Positions 18,535 through 27,348 of a stretch of 64,000 nt of DNA are shown here, in pieces. Under the pieces are notes generated by a model. The model did no database searches. It had not been told where the DNA came from and saw only the letters and a list, made by a program, of their open reading frames with translations. How positions within the stretch are numbered: the first letter of the stretch is position 1; the number at the start of each line of letters is the position of its first letter. The stretch comes from JANSWY01 sp965267245 (GTDB lineage: Bacteria > Bacteroidota > Bacteroidia > Cytophagales > Cyclobacteriaceae), in the NCBI GenBank assembly GCA_965267245.1, contig OZ253939.1, positions 3,968,001 to 4,032,000 on the forward strand. The letters are read 5' to 3'. A program made the position numbers and the translations under genes.

Positions 18535-21492
18535 TTAGAATTTAAGATTTACGTGCATGTTTACAAACCTTGAAGCTGGGTACGGAGTAACCTCTACATT
18601 ATTTGCCAACACATTGTTACCAAAGTTTGAAGACTCAGGGTCGTAACTGTTGTAATCAAAGATGTTAATAAGGTTCCTTGCAGAAGCACCTACTTGTACA
18701 CTCTTCAAACCAGGAATTGTTCCTTTAGGGAATGTATAGTAAAGTGCAATTTCTCTAAGTCTAAGGTATCCTGCGTCCTCAATCACCGGATCTGGATTTG
18801 CGAATGCCTGACCTGCTCTGTAAACTCCATTTGTCAAAACGCCTTCTGGATCAAGTCCAGTATCATCGTAATCCCAGGTAGTTCCAGCAAGGTCATATAG
18901 CAAAGTAGTAAGGTTAATACCATCACCACCTTTTTTCCAGTGCCATAAAAATGTTAGGTCAAAACCTTTATATGACATTTGGTTAAACCATGACATCTGG
19001 AAGTCAGGAGCGCCATCTCCATACTCAGCGAAACCATCACCATCTTCATCAATTGCAGCAATTTCGTCTGCTGTTAAGCTAGAAGCATCATAAGTTCCAA
19101 CAATCTGAGTTGCACTTCTGCCTTCCTGAATTCTGAAAGTACCTAAAGAAGCTGCAAATCCACCAATGTTAAAAGGTTCAACATCAAGCTTGGTAACTTC
19201 ACTCACGTTTCTCCACCACTTCACGCTCGTATTCCAAGTAAAGTCACTTTTCTGAACAACCGCTGCATCAAGGCCAATCTCGATACCTCTGTTTTCGAGT
19301 TCCATCGCATTATCAACTCTCGCTGTAAACCCAGAGGAAGTTGCTCTGTTTACCTGAAGCAATACATCTTCCATGCTCTTGTTATACATTGTGATGTCTG
19401 CACCTATTCTGTTGTTGAAGAAACCTATATCCAGTCCAAACTCTAGTTCCTTTTGTCTCTCAGGACCAACTTCACCATTTCCCTGAAGGTTTGCTGGACT
19501 TAGTCCACTTACACCACCAATTAGCTGAGGATTAACCAAAGTAAACCTGTCGTTAAAATTTGAGAATCTACCAGCTTCACCGTAAGCAACTCTAGGCTTA
19601 AGGTTACTTATAGAACTTACGTTCCAAAATGTAAATTCATGAATGTTTACTGCGAATGACCCTTTAGGGTAGTAATACAATTGGTTTGCATCACCATTAT
19701 TTGTTGATTTATCCCCTCTAATACCAAGAGTTGCAATGATCTTATCCTGGTAATTAATCTCTTCTTGTGCGAAGAACCCTTTATCTTGTTGTGGCCTGAT
19801 AATCTGTTGAGTACCAACATTTGTAGATTGACCCAGGTTTGTCTGAGATCCATTCAATCCAGTAGCTGTAGTTATCACAGTATTTCTATCAAAATCCTGG
19901 AAGAAATTACCTAACTGTGTTGTGAAGCTTAGACCACCATCAGTGTAGTAAGAATGCACAAGCGACGCAGAAAGGTTATAATTCGTATTGATTGTGTTTC
20001 CAGAAATAGAAACCCCCTGAAGTGAAGTTGGAGACCTGAAATAAGTTAGTTCCTGAGGGAAAATACTAGTAGTTCTAAGTGTATACTGGTCGAATCCACC
20101 TTGCAAAACCAACTTCAATTGCTGATCTGTCTGTGTGATTAATTTCACGTTAGTTGTTGCTCCACCTATGAAACGGTTTACTTTCTCACGGTTCGTTGTA
20201 ATGGCTACAGTTTCTAATACATTAGATCCAGCTCCTCCAGGAGGATACGTGCCTTCAGTTGGGAAAAGATCTTCCCATGGATAAGTAAATGCAAGGGCAT
20301 ATCCTACCGTTCTATTGGCGTTACCATTGTTGAAGAATCCTCTATCAGCAGTACTATTAATATAATTCGTGGTAACATACATATCCAGCCAGTCATTGAA
20401 TTTCTGACCAATATTCAATCTAACAGAAGCTTTTTCGTACCCTGTGTTTTCTACAAGGCCTGGCTCATTTTTATAAGTTGTTCCAAAGAAGTAATCTGTT
20501 TTGTTTTGTCCACCAGCTACAGATAATCTGGTTGTATTTGAGACTCTTGTATGATCGAAAAGCTCTGCTTCATAATCGTTTAAAGTAGCGTTTGCCGGAC
20601 CACCATAAGCCTGGATCTCATCAGAATCCCAATCTCTTAAGCCTAATAGTCTGGTAGGACTTCTGAAACCAACTGTTTGATTTAAACTAACTCTTGTGTC
20701 ACCAACTGATCCTCTTTTAGTAGTAATAATGACCACACCACCTGCAGCACGTGAACCATAAATAGCCGCTGCAGAAGCTCCTTTAAGAATTTCAATGTTT
20801 TGAATGTCCTCAGGATCAATATCTGCAATTCTGTTGGTTGCATCATCCTGGTTGGTAGACGGGTTTCCACCACCTGCTGCTGCACTAACAATATTGTTAC
20901 CAAGAGAAATTGAAGAGTTGTCCACATAGACTCCATCTATAATATAGAGTGGCTGTTGATCACCAAAAACTGATGTAACACCTCTTAGTCTCATTGACAT
21001 ACCTCCTCCTGGTGCACCAGAATTGGATTGCATATCAACACCTTTAAACTTGCCATAGAATGCGCCATCCATAGTAGATTGATTGGCTATTCCCGTCAGG
21101 TTTTTGGCTGATATTGTTGCTACAGAGTTGGCCAGGTTACTTCTTTTCACAGATGTAGCCAAACCAGAAATAACTACCTCCTCTAAACTAGTTACATCCT
21201 CCTCCAGGCGTAGTGTTCCAAGGTCTCCAGATGCAGCGACTTCTAATGTTCTATAACCAATAAATGAGATTACCAACGTTGAGTTCGTTGGTACATTCAA
21301 GGAAAAACCACCGTCAAGGTCCGTGATAGTACCTTGGGAAGTCCCCTTAACGAGCACGTTCACACCGATTAAGCCTTCACCAGTGATGGCATCAGTGACT
21401 GTTCCACTTACAAGCGTCTCCTGCGCCTGGACACTAAATTGCATCCCCACTAACAGTAACACCGCAAGCAGCATTCCGTAGATTTTCTTCAT
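18535..21492 (-). CDS. SusC/RagA-family TonB-dependent outer-membrane transporter
   Basis: 985 residues from ATG 21492. In order there are a signal peptide ending S-V-Q-A-Q-E, a carboxypeptidase-D-regulatory-like domain at about 25-105 (G-T-V-T-D-A-I-T-G-E-G-L-I-G-V-N-V), a plug domain with the family motif L-Y-I-I-D-G-V-Y-V-D and I-E-I-L-K-G-A-S-A-A-A-I-Y-G-S-R-A-A-G-G, then a long beta barrel ending in an aromatic residue. It imports a nutrient using TonB energy together with the SusD partner. The frame runs 14 codons further upstream, but the signal peptide sets the start at 21492. Confidence 0.95.
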   Translation of the reverse strand: MKKIYGMLLAVLLLVGMQFSVQAQETLVSGTVTDAITGEGLIGVNVLVKGTSQGTITDLDGGFSLNVPTNSTLVISFIGYRTLEVAASGDLGTLRLEEDVTSLEEVVISGLATSVKRSNLANSVATISAKNLTGIANQSTMDGAFYGKFKGVDMQSNSGAPGGGMSMRLRGVTSVFGDQQPLYIIDGVYVDNSSISLGNNIVSAAAGGGNPSTNQDDATNRIADIDPEDIQNIEILKGASAAAIYGSRAAGGVVIITTKRGSVGDTRVSLNQTVGFRSPTRLLGLRDWDSDEIQAYGGPANATLNDYEAELFDHTRVSNTTRLSVAGGQNKTDYFFGTTYKNEPGLVENTGYEKASVRLNIGQKFNDWLDMYVTTNYINSTADRGFFNNGNANRTVGYALAFTYPWEDLFPTEGTYPPGGAGSNVLETVAITTNREKVNRFIGGATTNVKLITQTDQQLKLVLQGGFDQYTLRTTSIFPQELTYFRSPTSLQGVSISGNTINTNYNLSASLVHSYYTDGGLSFTTQLGNFFQDFDRNTVITTATGLNGSQTNLGQSTNVGTQQIIRPQQDKGFFAQEEINYQDKIIATLGIRGDKSTNNGDANQLYYYPKGSFAVNIHEFTFWNVSSISNLKPRVAYGEAGRFSNFNDRFTLVNPQLIGGVSGLSPANLQGNGEVGPERQKELEFGLDIGFFNNRIGADITMYNKSMEDVLLQVNRATSSGFTARVDNAMELENRGIEIGLDAAVVQKSDFTWNTSVKWWRNVSEVTKLDVEPFNIGGFAASLGTFRIQEGRSATQIVGTYDASSLTADEIAAIDEDGDGFAEYGDGAPDFQMSWFNQMSYKGFDLTFLWHWKKGGDGINLTTLLYDLAGTTWDYDDTGLDPEGVLTNGVYRAGQAFANPDPVIEDAGYLRLREIALYYTFPKGTIPGLKSVQVGASARNLINIFDYNSYDPESSNFGNNVLANNVEVTPYPASRFVNMHVNLKF

Positions 21493-21831
21493 AGTTAATT
21501 TGGGTTTTAAAATGAACAAAAAATTTAATTCCACATTAAGTTATCAACTTTAAAGCATGATAACCTTAATAATGCTGGTAAAAAGATATAAAATTTTGGT
21601 CAGGATGTATAATTCCGAAAATTATTTGGTTTTCTCTGCACGACCTAACAACAATCAGATAAACGGCATATAATTACGATGAGTGGCATTAAAATGATTT
21701 AACCGGAATTAACCCTAACGAATGGTTGTTAGTTTGGCGATTTTAAAAAATTGACTTATTCTTTGATTGGATCATGGAAAGCGCTAAATTCACATATACT
21801 ATTGCAAACGTTTGCAAATCATTTTGTTATT
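21493..21831. other. Divergent intergenic region, no gene seen
   Basis: About 340 AT-rich bases between the susC-like gene (minus) and the acetyltransferase gene (plus). Neither strand holds a convincing ORF; the frame upstream of 21832 on the plus strand lacks protein-like character. The one clear element is the 16-base palindrome at 21802-21817. I found no exact TAnnTTTG with a well-spaced -33 for the sus operon. Confidence 0.6.
21802..21817. promoter_or_regulatory. LacI/PurR-type operator-like palindrome
   Basis: TTGCAAACGTTTGCAA is a perfect 16-base palindrome with a central CG, the layout of operators bound by LacI-family repressors (compare the PurR core GCAAACGTTTGC). It lies 15 bases before the acetyltransferase ATG and about 310 bases before the susC-like start. 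No LacI-family gene is in the window. Binding is inferred from shape only. Confidence 0.5.
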
Positions 21832-22284
21832 ATGAAAGTATCCGTAGAACCTGCCTCAATTGATGATCTCAGTGTTTTTAATGAGATAAGTTTTAGCTCT
21901 AAAAGTTACTGGGGTTACCCGGAAGATTGGCTCAATAGCTGGGAAGAAGATTTGACCGTCTCTGAGGAGGATCTGAACGAAAACACTGCCTTTAAACTAC
22001 TTGTAGAAAATAAGACCGCTGGTTTTTGTGTTATAAAATCTAATAGCAATTATTTTGAAATCAATCACTTATGGGTCGTGCCGAAGTATATCGGCTGGGG
22101 GTATGGAAAAATCCTGCTCGAAGAAAGTATTAAACGGTCTGTCAAGAAACCATGTAAAATAAAAGTAGAGTCCGACCCCAATGCAGAAGGCTTTTACAAA
22201 AAGTATGGATTCAAGACTATCGATAAGATTGAAAGTTACCCGAAAGGTAGGTACCTACCAGTGATGGAAAAAATAGTTAGCTAG
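21832..22284 (+). CDS. GNAT-family N-acetyltransferase
   Basis: 150 residues from ATG 21832. Typical GNAT pieces appear: an N-terminal A-S-I-D-D-L-S-V-F-N-E-I helix, S-K-S-Y-W-G-Y-P (frequent in one Bacteroidota/Firmicutes subgroup), H-L-W-V-V-P-K-Y-I-G-W-G-Y-G-K at the acetyl-CoA loop (G-W-G-Y-G), and F-Y-K-K-Y-G-F at the C-terminal part. The acceptor is unknown. The longer frame from 21751 is unlikely because it runs through the palindrome and adds non-conserved sequence. The stop lies three bases from the convergent CBS gene's stop. Confidence 0.85.
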   Translation: MKVSVEPASIDDLSVFNEISFSSKSYWGYPEDWLNSWEEDLTVSEEDLNENTAFKLLVENKTAGFCVIKSNSNYFEINHLWVVPKYIGWGYGKILLEESIKRSVKKPCKIKVESDPNAEGFYKKYGFKTIDKIESYPKGRYLPVMEKIVS

Positions 22285-22287
22285 CTA

Positions 22288-22749
22288 TTACCAGGATCGT
22301 GTTTTTATATTCTTCACGGCCTGCATGACATCCTTCTGAGAGATCTGCCCAATAAGTTTTCCTTCTCGCACAACAGGAAATCGTCTTAGCCTCTTTTCCA
22401 AAAACATATTAGCTACTTCAAATATGTTGGTTTCCGGAGCAATACTCACCACATCACTAGCCATATGTTCACTTACAGTTCCGGTTAATATAGGAATGTT
22501 ATCATATTTCCCCTTTACTATTTCTTTTAGGCAATCTCCCTCTGAGATAATTCCCACAAGCTCATTTTCATCATTTATAACGGGACCCCCAGATATTTTA
22601 TATTTCAAGAGCGTTTCAATTACGTCCATAATTGTTTGATCTGCTTTGAAAGTAATTAACTTTCTTGCCATATAATCTTCTACAGTAATTGCTGGAGAAT
22701 CGGGGGTTTTTGTGACTTTCTCAATATCACCTCTGTAACTCTTAACCAT
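22288..22749 (-). CDS. Two-CBS-domain protein
   Basis: 153 residues formed by a CBS pair (about 23-80 and 92-150): M-A-R-K-L-I-T-F...I-S-G-G-P-V-I-N-D-E-N-E-L-V-G-I-I-S-E-G-D and later R-R-F-P-V-V-R-E-G-K-L-I-G-Q-I-S-Q-K-D-V. CBS pairs bind adenine nucleotides and act as energy sensors for partner proteins. No fused effector is present, so the partner is unknown. It is cytoplasmic, and divergent from anmK over 51 bases. Confidence 0.88.
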   Translation of the reverse strand: MVKSYRGDIEKVTKTPDSPAITVEDYMARKLITFKADQTIMDVIETLLKYKISGGPVINDENELVGIISEGDCLKEIVKGKYDNIPILTGTVSEHMASDVVSIAPETNIFEVANMFLEKRLRRFPVVREGKLIGQISQKDVMQAVKNIKTRSW

Positions 22750-22800
22750 ATTGCAAAAAATTTAAATGTGGGTAACATATAAGATAGCTATTTTTATCCC

Positions 22801-23904
22801 TTGAAGCAAGTGAATGTGAAAAACAAAAGCACGTTAACAAGTACGTTCGTTGGGCTGGGTCTGATGTCCGGAACCTCATTGGACGGATTGGATATGGCAA
22901 TTTGTGAATACACAAAGCATAATGAAGAATGGGACCATAATGTTCTGGAAACCTCGTTTATTCCGTTTGATAATAGTTGGCTAAATAAACTAAGGGCTGC
23001 TCCTACCAATACTTCACCCCATTTGTTAAACCTTCATACTGAGTATGGTCGCTGGTTGGGGGGCAGAGCTCATGAGTTTATAAAAAAATCTAACCGTGAC
23101 GTTGATTTTATCGCAAGTCATGGCTACACCGTTTTTCATCAACCTCAAAATGGATTTACGTGTCAAATAGGTGCTGGACAAGAGATTGCCAACATAACAC
23201 AAAAAACCACAATTGCCGATTTCCGCGCGAAGGATGTTTCTTTGGGAGGACAAGGAGCGCCCCTTGTTCCCATAGGGGATTTATTGCTTTTTACAGAATA
23301 TGAAGCATGTCTAAACCTGGGAGGGTTCGCCAATATTTCTTTTGATTTGGAAGGCATTCGCAGATCATTTGATGTAGCACCAGTAAATATCGTTTTGAAT
23401 TTACTGGCTAACAAAATAGGGGCCCCTTATGATAAAGGCGGACTTCTGGCCCAGGAAGGTAAAGAGATTACACAGCTTCTACATACACTTAACGCTATTG
23501 ATTTTTACAAGCAGCCATTCCCAAAGTCCCTTGGAACAGAGTGGTTACATCAGGAATTTCTTCCCAATATTCAGAATGATCAGGATCCTGGGGATTTACT
23601 CCACACATGTACCATTCACATTGCCTACCAATTGTCTGTTGTTATCAATAGTTTGTTACCCGATTCCTCAAAAATCCTTGTTACAGGAGGTGGAGCATAC
23701 AATGATTTCTTAATTCGAACACTTAAAGAATTCCTCGCCCGAGATATATCATTAGTAACCCCATCTCAGGAAATTATTGATTTTAAGGAAGCCATCATAT
23801 TTGGTTTCCTGGGGGCATTAAGGTTGAATAACGAAATAAATACATTAGCTTCAGTAACAGGAGCATCGATAGACTCCTCCGGAGGTATCATTTATACGCC
23901 ATAA
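22801..23904 (+). CDS. anmK: Anhydro-N-acetylmuramic acid kinase
   Basis: 367 residues. AnmK phosphorylates and opens 1,6-anhydro-MurNAc to give MurNAc-6-phosphate in cell-wall recycling. Diagnostic motifs are G-L-M-S-G-T-S-L-D-G-L-D near residue 20 (ATP/phosphate loop), G-A-P-L-V-P-I-G-D, N-L-G-G-F-A-N-I-S and V-T-G-G-G-A-Y-N-D. The start is a TTG at 22801, with in-frame GTGs at 22810 and 22816 as alternatives; no ATG precedes the conserved motif. The ECF sigma factor gene starts 73 bases downstream on the same strand. Confidence 0.93.
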   Translation: MKQVNVKNKSTLTSTFVGLGLMSGTSLDGLDMAICEYTKHNEEWDHNVLETSFIPFDNSWLNKLRAAPTNTSPHLLNLHTEYGRWLGGRAHEFIKKSNRDVDFIASHGYTVFHQPQNGFTCQIGAGQEIANITQKTTIADFRAKDVSLGGQGAPLVPIGDLLLFTEYEACLNLGGFANISFDLEGIRRSFDVAPVNIVLNLLANKIGAPYDKGGLLAQEGKEITQLLHTLNAIDFYKQPFPKSLGTEWLHQEFLPNIQNDQDPGDLLHTCTIHIAYQLSVVINSLLPDSSKILVTGGGAYNDFLIRTLKEFLARDISLVTPSQEIIDFKEAIIFGFLGALRLNNEINTLASVTGASIDSSGGIIYTP

Positions 23905-23977
23905 AAAAAATTTTTGCTGGTCGTGTAACCATTTAGCAAAACCCCGGTAATCAAGAAAAAACAAAAAAAGGAATCCT

Positions 23978-24514
23978 TTGAAACAAAGTGACGAATTGCT
24001 CATGCAAGGGGTCTCAAGCGGAGATCTTAAGCTGCTTTCCGGCTTATATGAAAGGTACAAGGTAATGATTTACAATTATTTCCTTAAGATGACTTATGAC
24101 AGAGAGCTAAGTAACGACCTGGTTCAGAATGTCTTTATCAGAATTATCAAATACAAGTCATCATATAACCCAGATTACAGTTTTAAGTCCTGGATTTTCC
24201 GAATTGCAAAAAACACTATGAATGACCATTTCAATTCGGCCATTAAAAAAAATGAATTCGTTGACGTATCTCAGTTAGAAGGGTTTTTTCATGATGGTGA
24301 AAGTAATGAGCAAATAGCCAGAGAAAAGAATTTATATGCTGCTTTATCCCTATTGGATCCAGACAAAAGAGAACTAATCGTATGGAGCAAACTGCAGGGA
24401 ATGAAGTATGAAGAAATTGCCGGTATCAAGGAAACTTCGGTAGGAGCAATTAAGGTACAAATACACAGAACAATGAGCGAGTTAAGAAAAATATATTTTA
24501 GCCATGAAAACTGA
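23978..24514 (+). CDS. RNA polymerase ECF sigma factor
   Basis: 178 residues with sigma region 2 (about 15-85; Y-N-Y-F-L-K-M-T-Y-D-R-E-L-S-N-D-L-V-Q-N-V-F and S-F-K-S-W-I-F-R-I-A-K-N) and region 4 (about 118-172; G-M-K-Y-E-E-I-A-G-I-K-E-T-S-V-G-A-I-K-V-Q-I-H-R). It should direct RNA polymerase to a small regulon when released by its anti-sigma partner. The TTG start at 23978 is supported by a good Shine-Dalgarno AAAAAGGAA (23965-23973) at short spacing. The stop overlaps the anti-sigma gene by 11 bases. Confidence 0.92.
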   Translation: MKQSDELLMQGVSSGDLKLLSGLYERYKVMIYNYFLKMTYDRELSNDLVQNVFIRIIKYKSSYNPDYSFKSWIFRIAKNTMNDHFNSAIKKNEFVDVSQLEGFFHDGESNEQIAREKNLYAALSLLDPDKRELIVWSKLQGMKYEEIAGIKETSVGAIKVQIHRTMSELRKIYFSHEN

Positions 24515-25283
24515 ATGTGAAGAATTGCGAGCGTTACTTGGTGACTACCTGGATGGAACCCTCTCTCCAGAGGAAAAGCAAAAATTTGAGTCCTCTCTAT
24601 CAGGTTGCCCTGAGGTTCAAAAAGAAGTTGAAGAGTTAGAGTCTCTTCAGCTCGAACTGGATACAGTTTCCGAAAAATCAGTTCCTTTTTCTGCAGACGC
24701 TCAATTTTATAAAATGTTGGAAGAGCAAATCGGGGAACAACCTAAAAATGCGATCTCATTCCAATGGTGGCAAATAGCAGCAGCAGTAGCCTTGCTGGTC
24801 ATGTCGTTTTTCGCTGGACGCATGACTTTGAATGAGAGCGGTCAGGTAAGTGATAATAAAGAGATTGCCCGACTTCAGCAGGATGTTTCCGAAATGAAAG
24901 AGCTGGTGATGTTATCTATGATTGATAATGAAAGGGCCAGTGAAAGGATACAAGCGGTTAAATATATCACAGAAGTGCCTGCGCCAAACGAAAAGCTTTT
25001 GAACTCCCTGGTCAAAACACTCAATACTGATCCAAGTCCCAATGTGCGGCTGGCAGCAGCAAGAGCTTTACAACGCTTTTCCAATAGCCAGGTTGTCAGG
25101 TCAGAACTGGTTAAATCCATGGAACTTCAGAAGGATCCTATTGTACAGATAGAGCTTATAAATATTATGGTACAGCTTGAAGAAAAAAGTGCCATACGTC
25201 AATTGAAAAAATGGTCTGAATCAGCAGACACTGAAAATATTGTAAAAAAACAAGCTAAGGTTGGTATTGACATACTGATCTAG
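24504..25283 (+). CDS. Membrane anti-sigma factor with C-terminal HEAT-like repeats
   Basis: 259 residues. Residues 1-40 have the anti-sigma zf-HC2-like fold (C5-E-E-L...Y-L-D-G-T-L-S-P-E-E), but the usual H-x3-C-x2-C ligands read S31...C35...V38, so zinc binding is probably lost. A membrane helix spans about 87-106, followed by a short coiled coil. Residues about 140-259 form alpha-helical HEAT-like repeats (D-P-S-P-N-V-R-L-A-A-A-R-A-L-Q), on the far side of the membrane. The 11-base overlap with the sigma gene marks it as that sigma factor's partner. The HEAT part may be the sensor or bind a partner; that is inference. Confidence 0.85.
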   Translation: MKTECEELRALLGDYLDGTLSPEEKQKFESSLSGCPEVQKEVEELESLQLELDTVSEKSVPFSADAQFYKMLEEQIGEQPKNAISFQWWQIAAAVALLVMSFFAGRMTLNESGQVSDNKEIARLQQDVSEMKELVMLSMIDNERASERIQAVKYITEVPAPNEKLLNSLVKTLNTDPSPNVRLAAARALQRFSNSQVVRSELVKSMELQKDPIVQIELINIMVQLEEKSAIRQLKKWSESADTENIVKKQAKVGIDILI

Positions 25284-25342
25284 CTAGTGCCGGCAAACTC
25301 TCAAAATAAATTAGAAAACAAATTAAAAAACTTGAATTAGAA

Positions 25343-26134
25343 ATGATTAAAAGAATAACAATAACATTGATTCTAGCCACTGCTTTCACCTGGAGCTTTG
25401 GGCAAACATATACCTTCAAACCAACTGGAGATCCGGGATCAAACACATTAGAAATATTTGCTCTCGGTGCTGAATTGATCGTGGAGGGTCATAGTGGGAC
25501 AGACATTAAAATTACAGCAAAGGATTTTGATGGGACTATTCCAGAAAAAGCAAAGGGATTGAAACCTCTTTCGCAATTTGGAGAAGACAACACAGATGTA
25601 GGACTTTTTATGAAACAAGAAGGAAGCATAATTAAACTTAGTGGAGCAAGCAAAAAGTCAAATGATGCAATTTATACTATCAAAATCCCTCAAAACATGG
25701 GTTTATCAATTGACTACTCCAACTGGAATTCTGAAGACCTGCTTGTGCTAAACTTAAGTGGTGAAATCAATATTCAATCTAAAGTTGGTGATGTGGAACT
25801 AAGAAATATTACCGGACCTGTGGTACTGAATACGCTTAGCTCTGATATTCAAGCCTCATTTTCAAGTATCAGTTCTAAAGGCCCTACTTCGATATCTTCA
25901 ACTTCAGGGGACATAGATCTTACAATTCCCTCCTCAACTAAAGCTGATTTCGACCTTAAAAGTATCTCTGGGGAGATCTATACAAACATAGATTTTAAAC
26001 TCAGCGATGCTGATAAAGATGGTCTTAAGAAAATGATGGGTGGAACTTCAGTAAAAGCTAGCCTCAATGGTGGGGGAGTTTCTTTTGAAGTTAATGCTAT
26101 CAGTGGTGATGTATTCATTAGAAAAGCTGAATAA
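25343..26134 (+). CDS. Secreted DUF4097-type beta-repeat protein (first of two)
   Basis: 263 residues with a signal peptide ending T-W-S-F-G-Q-T. The body is a right-handed beta-helix-like repeat of the DUF4097/DUF4098 type: repeated short units such as S-G-E-I-N-I-Q-S-K-V-G-D-V-E-L, S-T-S-G-D-I-D-L-T-I and I-S-G-E-I-Y-T-N-I. These proteins are probably adhesin-like or envelope-associated, with unknown role. It is the third gene of the sigma/anti-sigma operon, 59 bases after the anti-sigma gene, and one base from a paralogue. Confidence 0.85.
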   Translation: MIKRITITLILATAFTWSFGQTYTFKPTGDPGSNTLEIFALGAELIVEGHSGTDIKITAKDFDGTIPEKAKGLKPLSQFGEDNTDVGLFMKQEGSIIKLSGASKKSNDAIYTIKIPQNMGLSIDYSNWNSEDLLVLNLSGEINIQSKVGDVELRNITGPVVLNTLSSDIQASFSSISSKGPTSISSTSGDIDLTIPSSTKADFDLKSISGEIYTNIDFKLSDADKDGLKKMMGGTSVKASLNGGGVSFEVNAISGDVFIRKAE

Positions 26135-26135
26135 C

Positions 26136-26777
26136 ATGAAATCAATAATTATGGTATTGGCCACCTTCTTGATCAGTCAAGGGATAATGGCCCAGAGAGT
26201 AGTAAATGAATCATACTCTGTGAATAATGTAGAGCGCATAACACTTGATTTTCCATTTGCAGAAGATATTAATATAGAACCCAGCAATGGTGCGGACCTT
26301 GAAGTTAGTGTGTCTGTGAATATCAACAACAATGAGGATAATGAATTCTTTGAGTTGAAAAGCAATGCTTCAGATGGACAGCTTAAGGTGTTTTCAGAAA
26401 GGGACATGTTTGAAAAGATTGACAAGAATTGTATCAATAGTAAAATAAACTATACTGTAAAGGTTCCCAGGTCATTATCGATTGATGTGGAGTCCATTTC
26501 CGGAAATATCAATAGCAGATATTATGGGCAAAAGGCAAAATTTAAATCCATTTCCGGTGATATTGAGATGCTATTTGAATCAAATAAAGGTGCACGGTTA
26601 GAGGCTAAAACAATCTCTGGTGAGATTTATAGCAACATTGAAATTGACCACACTGATGGAAAGAAAGGCCTGAACAAAATTGTGGGTGTTTCTGTGAAAG
26701 GTAATATTCTGGGAGGCAATGGCCAAAACCTTCAACTTGAAACTATCAGTGGAGATATCTTGCTAAGAGAAATATAG
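26136..26777 (+). CDS. Secreted DUF4097-type beta-repeat protein (second of two)
   Basis: 213 residues from ATG 26136, with signal peptide ending I-M-A-Q-R. The repeat units S-I-S-G-N-I-N-S-R-Y, S-I-S-G-D-I-E-M-L, T-I-S-G-E-I-Y-S-N-I and T-I-S-G-D-I-L-L-R match those of the upstream protein; the two are tandem paralogues. The frame extends 69 bases upstream into the neighbour, but the signal peptide fixes the start one base after the neighbour's stop. A hairpin terminator follows, closing the four-gene operon. Confidence 0.85.
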   Translation: MKSIIMVLATFLISQGIMAQRVVNESYSVNNVERITLDFPFAEDINIEPSNGADLEVSVSVNINNNEDNEFFELKSNASDGQLKVFSERDMFEKIDKNCINSKINYTVKVPRSLSIDVESISGNINSRYYGQKAKFKSISGDIEMLFESNKGARLEAKTISGEIYSNIEIDHTDGKKGLNKIVGVSVKGNILGGNGQNLQLETISGDILLREI

Positions 26778-26787
26778 TGTATAAAAC

Positions 26788-26810
26788 AGGAGTGTCATTG
26801 AGGCACTCCT
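26788..26810. terminator. Hairpin terminator after the sigma/anti-sigma operon
   Basis: Stem AGGAGTG (26788-26794) / CACTCCT (26804-26810) with a 9-base loop, followed by TAATCTTTTT. It closes the plus-strand operon. The last stem base is the final stop-codon base of the convergent lipoprotein gene. Confidence 0.75.
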
Positions 26811-27235
26811 TAATCTTTTTCAAATTCTCTCACTACATCACATCCCTCCTCATCTGACTCAATTGTCAATGTAAGAATGTCTTTATCTTCTTGTAGCACA
26901 TAATTTATGCACGCAGAACCAAGTGCCTCTGATTCACAAATCTCTATATTCTCACTAACCAGAAAGTAATAGTTAGTATCGACAGTGGTGTCTCCATTCG
27001 AGAGTAGCCACTCGATAATTGACTTATCAGAGTTGATTATATATTTGAAACAGTTTACAGAATCACAAGGCAGTGAAAATGTTTCATTATCAGAAGCACT
27101 ATCACAGTTTTCAGTAATAAATGCACGTTCGGTCCAGATACCAATGATTCTTTCGGAAACAGGGTCACTGTCATCTCCACCACATGCTGCCACCACGATC
27201 AGAAGTGTAATAAGGAAATATAGATTTCTTTTCAT
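26810..27235 (-). CDS. Small lipoprotein, lipocalin-like
   Basis: 141 residues. The signal ends V-V-A-A-C-G-G-D-D-S-D, a lipobox followed by an acidic stretch, so it is an outer-membrane lipoprotein, possibly surface exposed. The mature part begins I-I-G-I-W-T-E-R-A-F, the G-x-W opening seen in lipocalin-like Bacteroidota proteins, and alternates strands with several cysteines (about six) that may pair. Function unknown. It is convergent with the DUF4097 operon and shares its terminator region. Confidence 0.75.
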   Translation of the reverse strand: MKRNLYFLITLLIVVAACGGDDSDPVSERIIGIWTERAFITENCDSASDNETFSLPCDSVNCFKYIINSDKSIIEWLLSNGDTTVDTNYYFLVSENIEICESEALGSACINYVLQEDKDILTLTIESDEEGCDVVREFEKD

Positions 27236-27348
27236 CGCTCATTGATTAAAGGATAAATATAGATAAAACATGCTACATCTAATCCAGCGTCTTGACTAGA
27301 AGTGTAACTTTATTTGAACGAAACTTATTTCCTGATTTGAAAATATTG

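Noticed and set aside
26067..26135. Longer start for the second DUF4097 protein
   Set aside because: It would overlap the upstream gene and hide an obvious signal peptide that begins at 26136.
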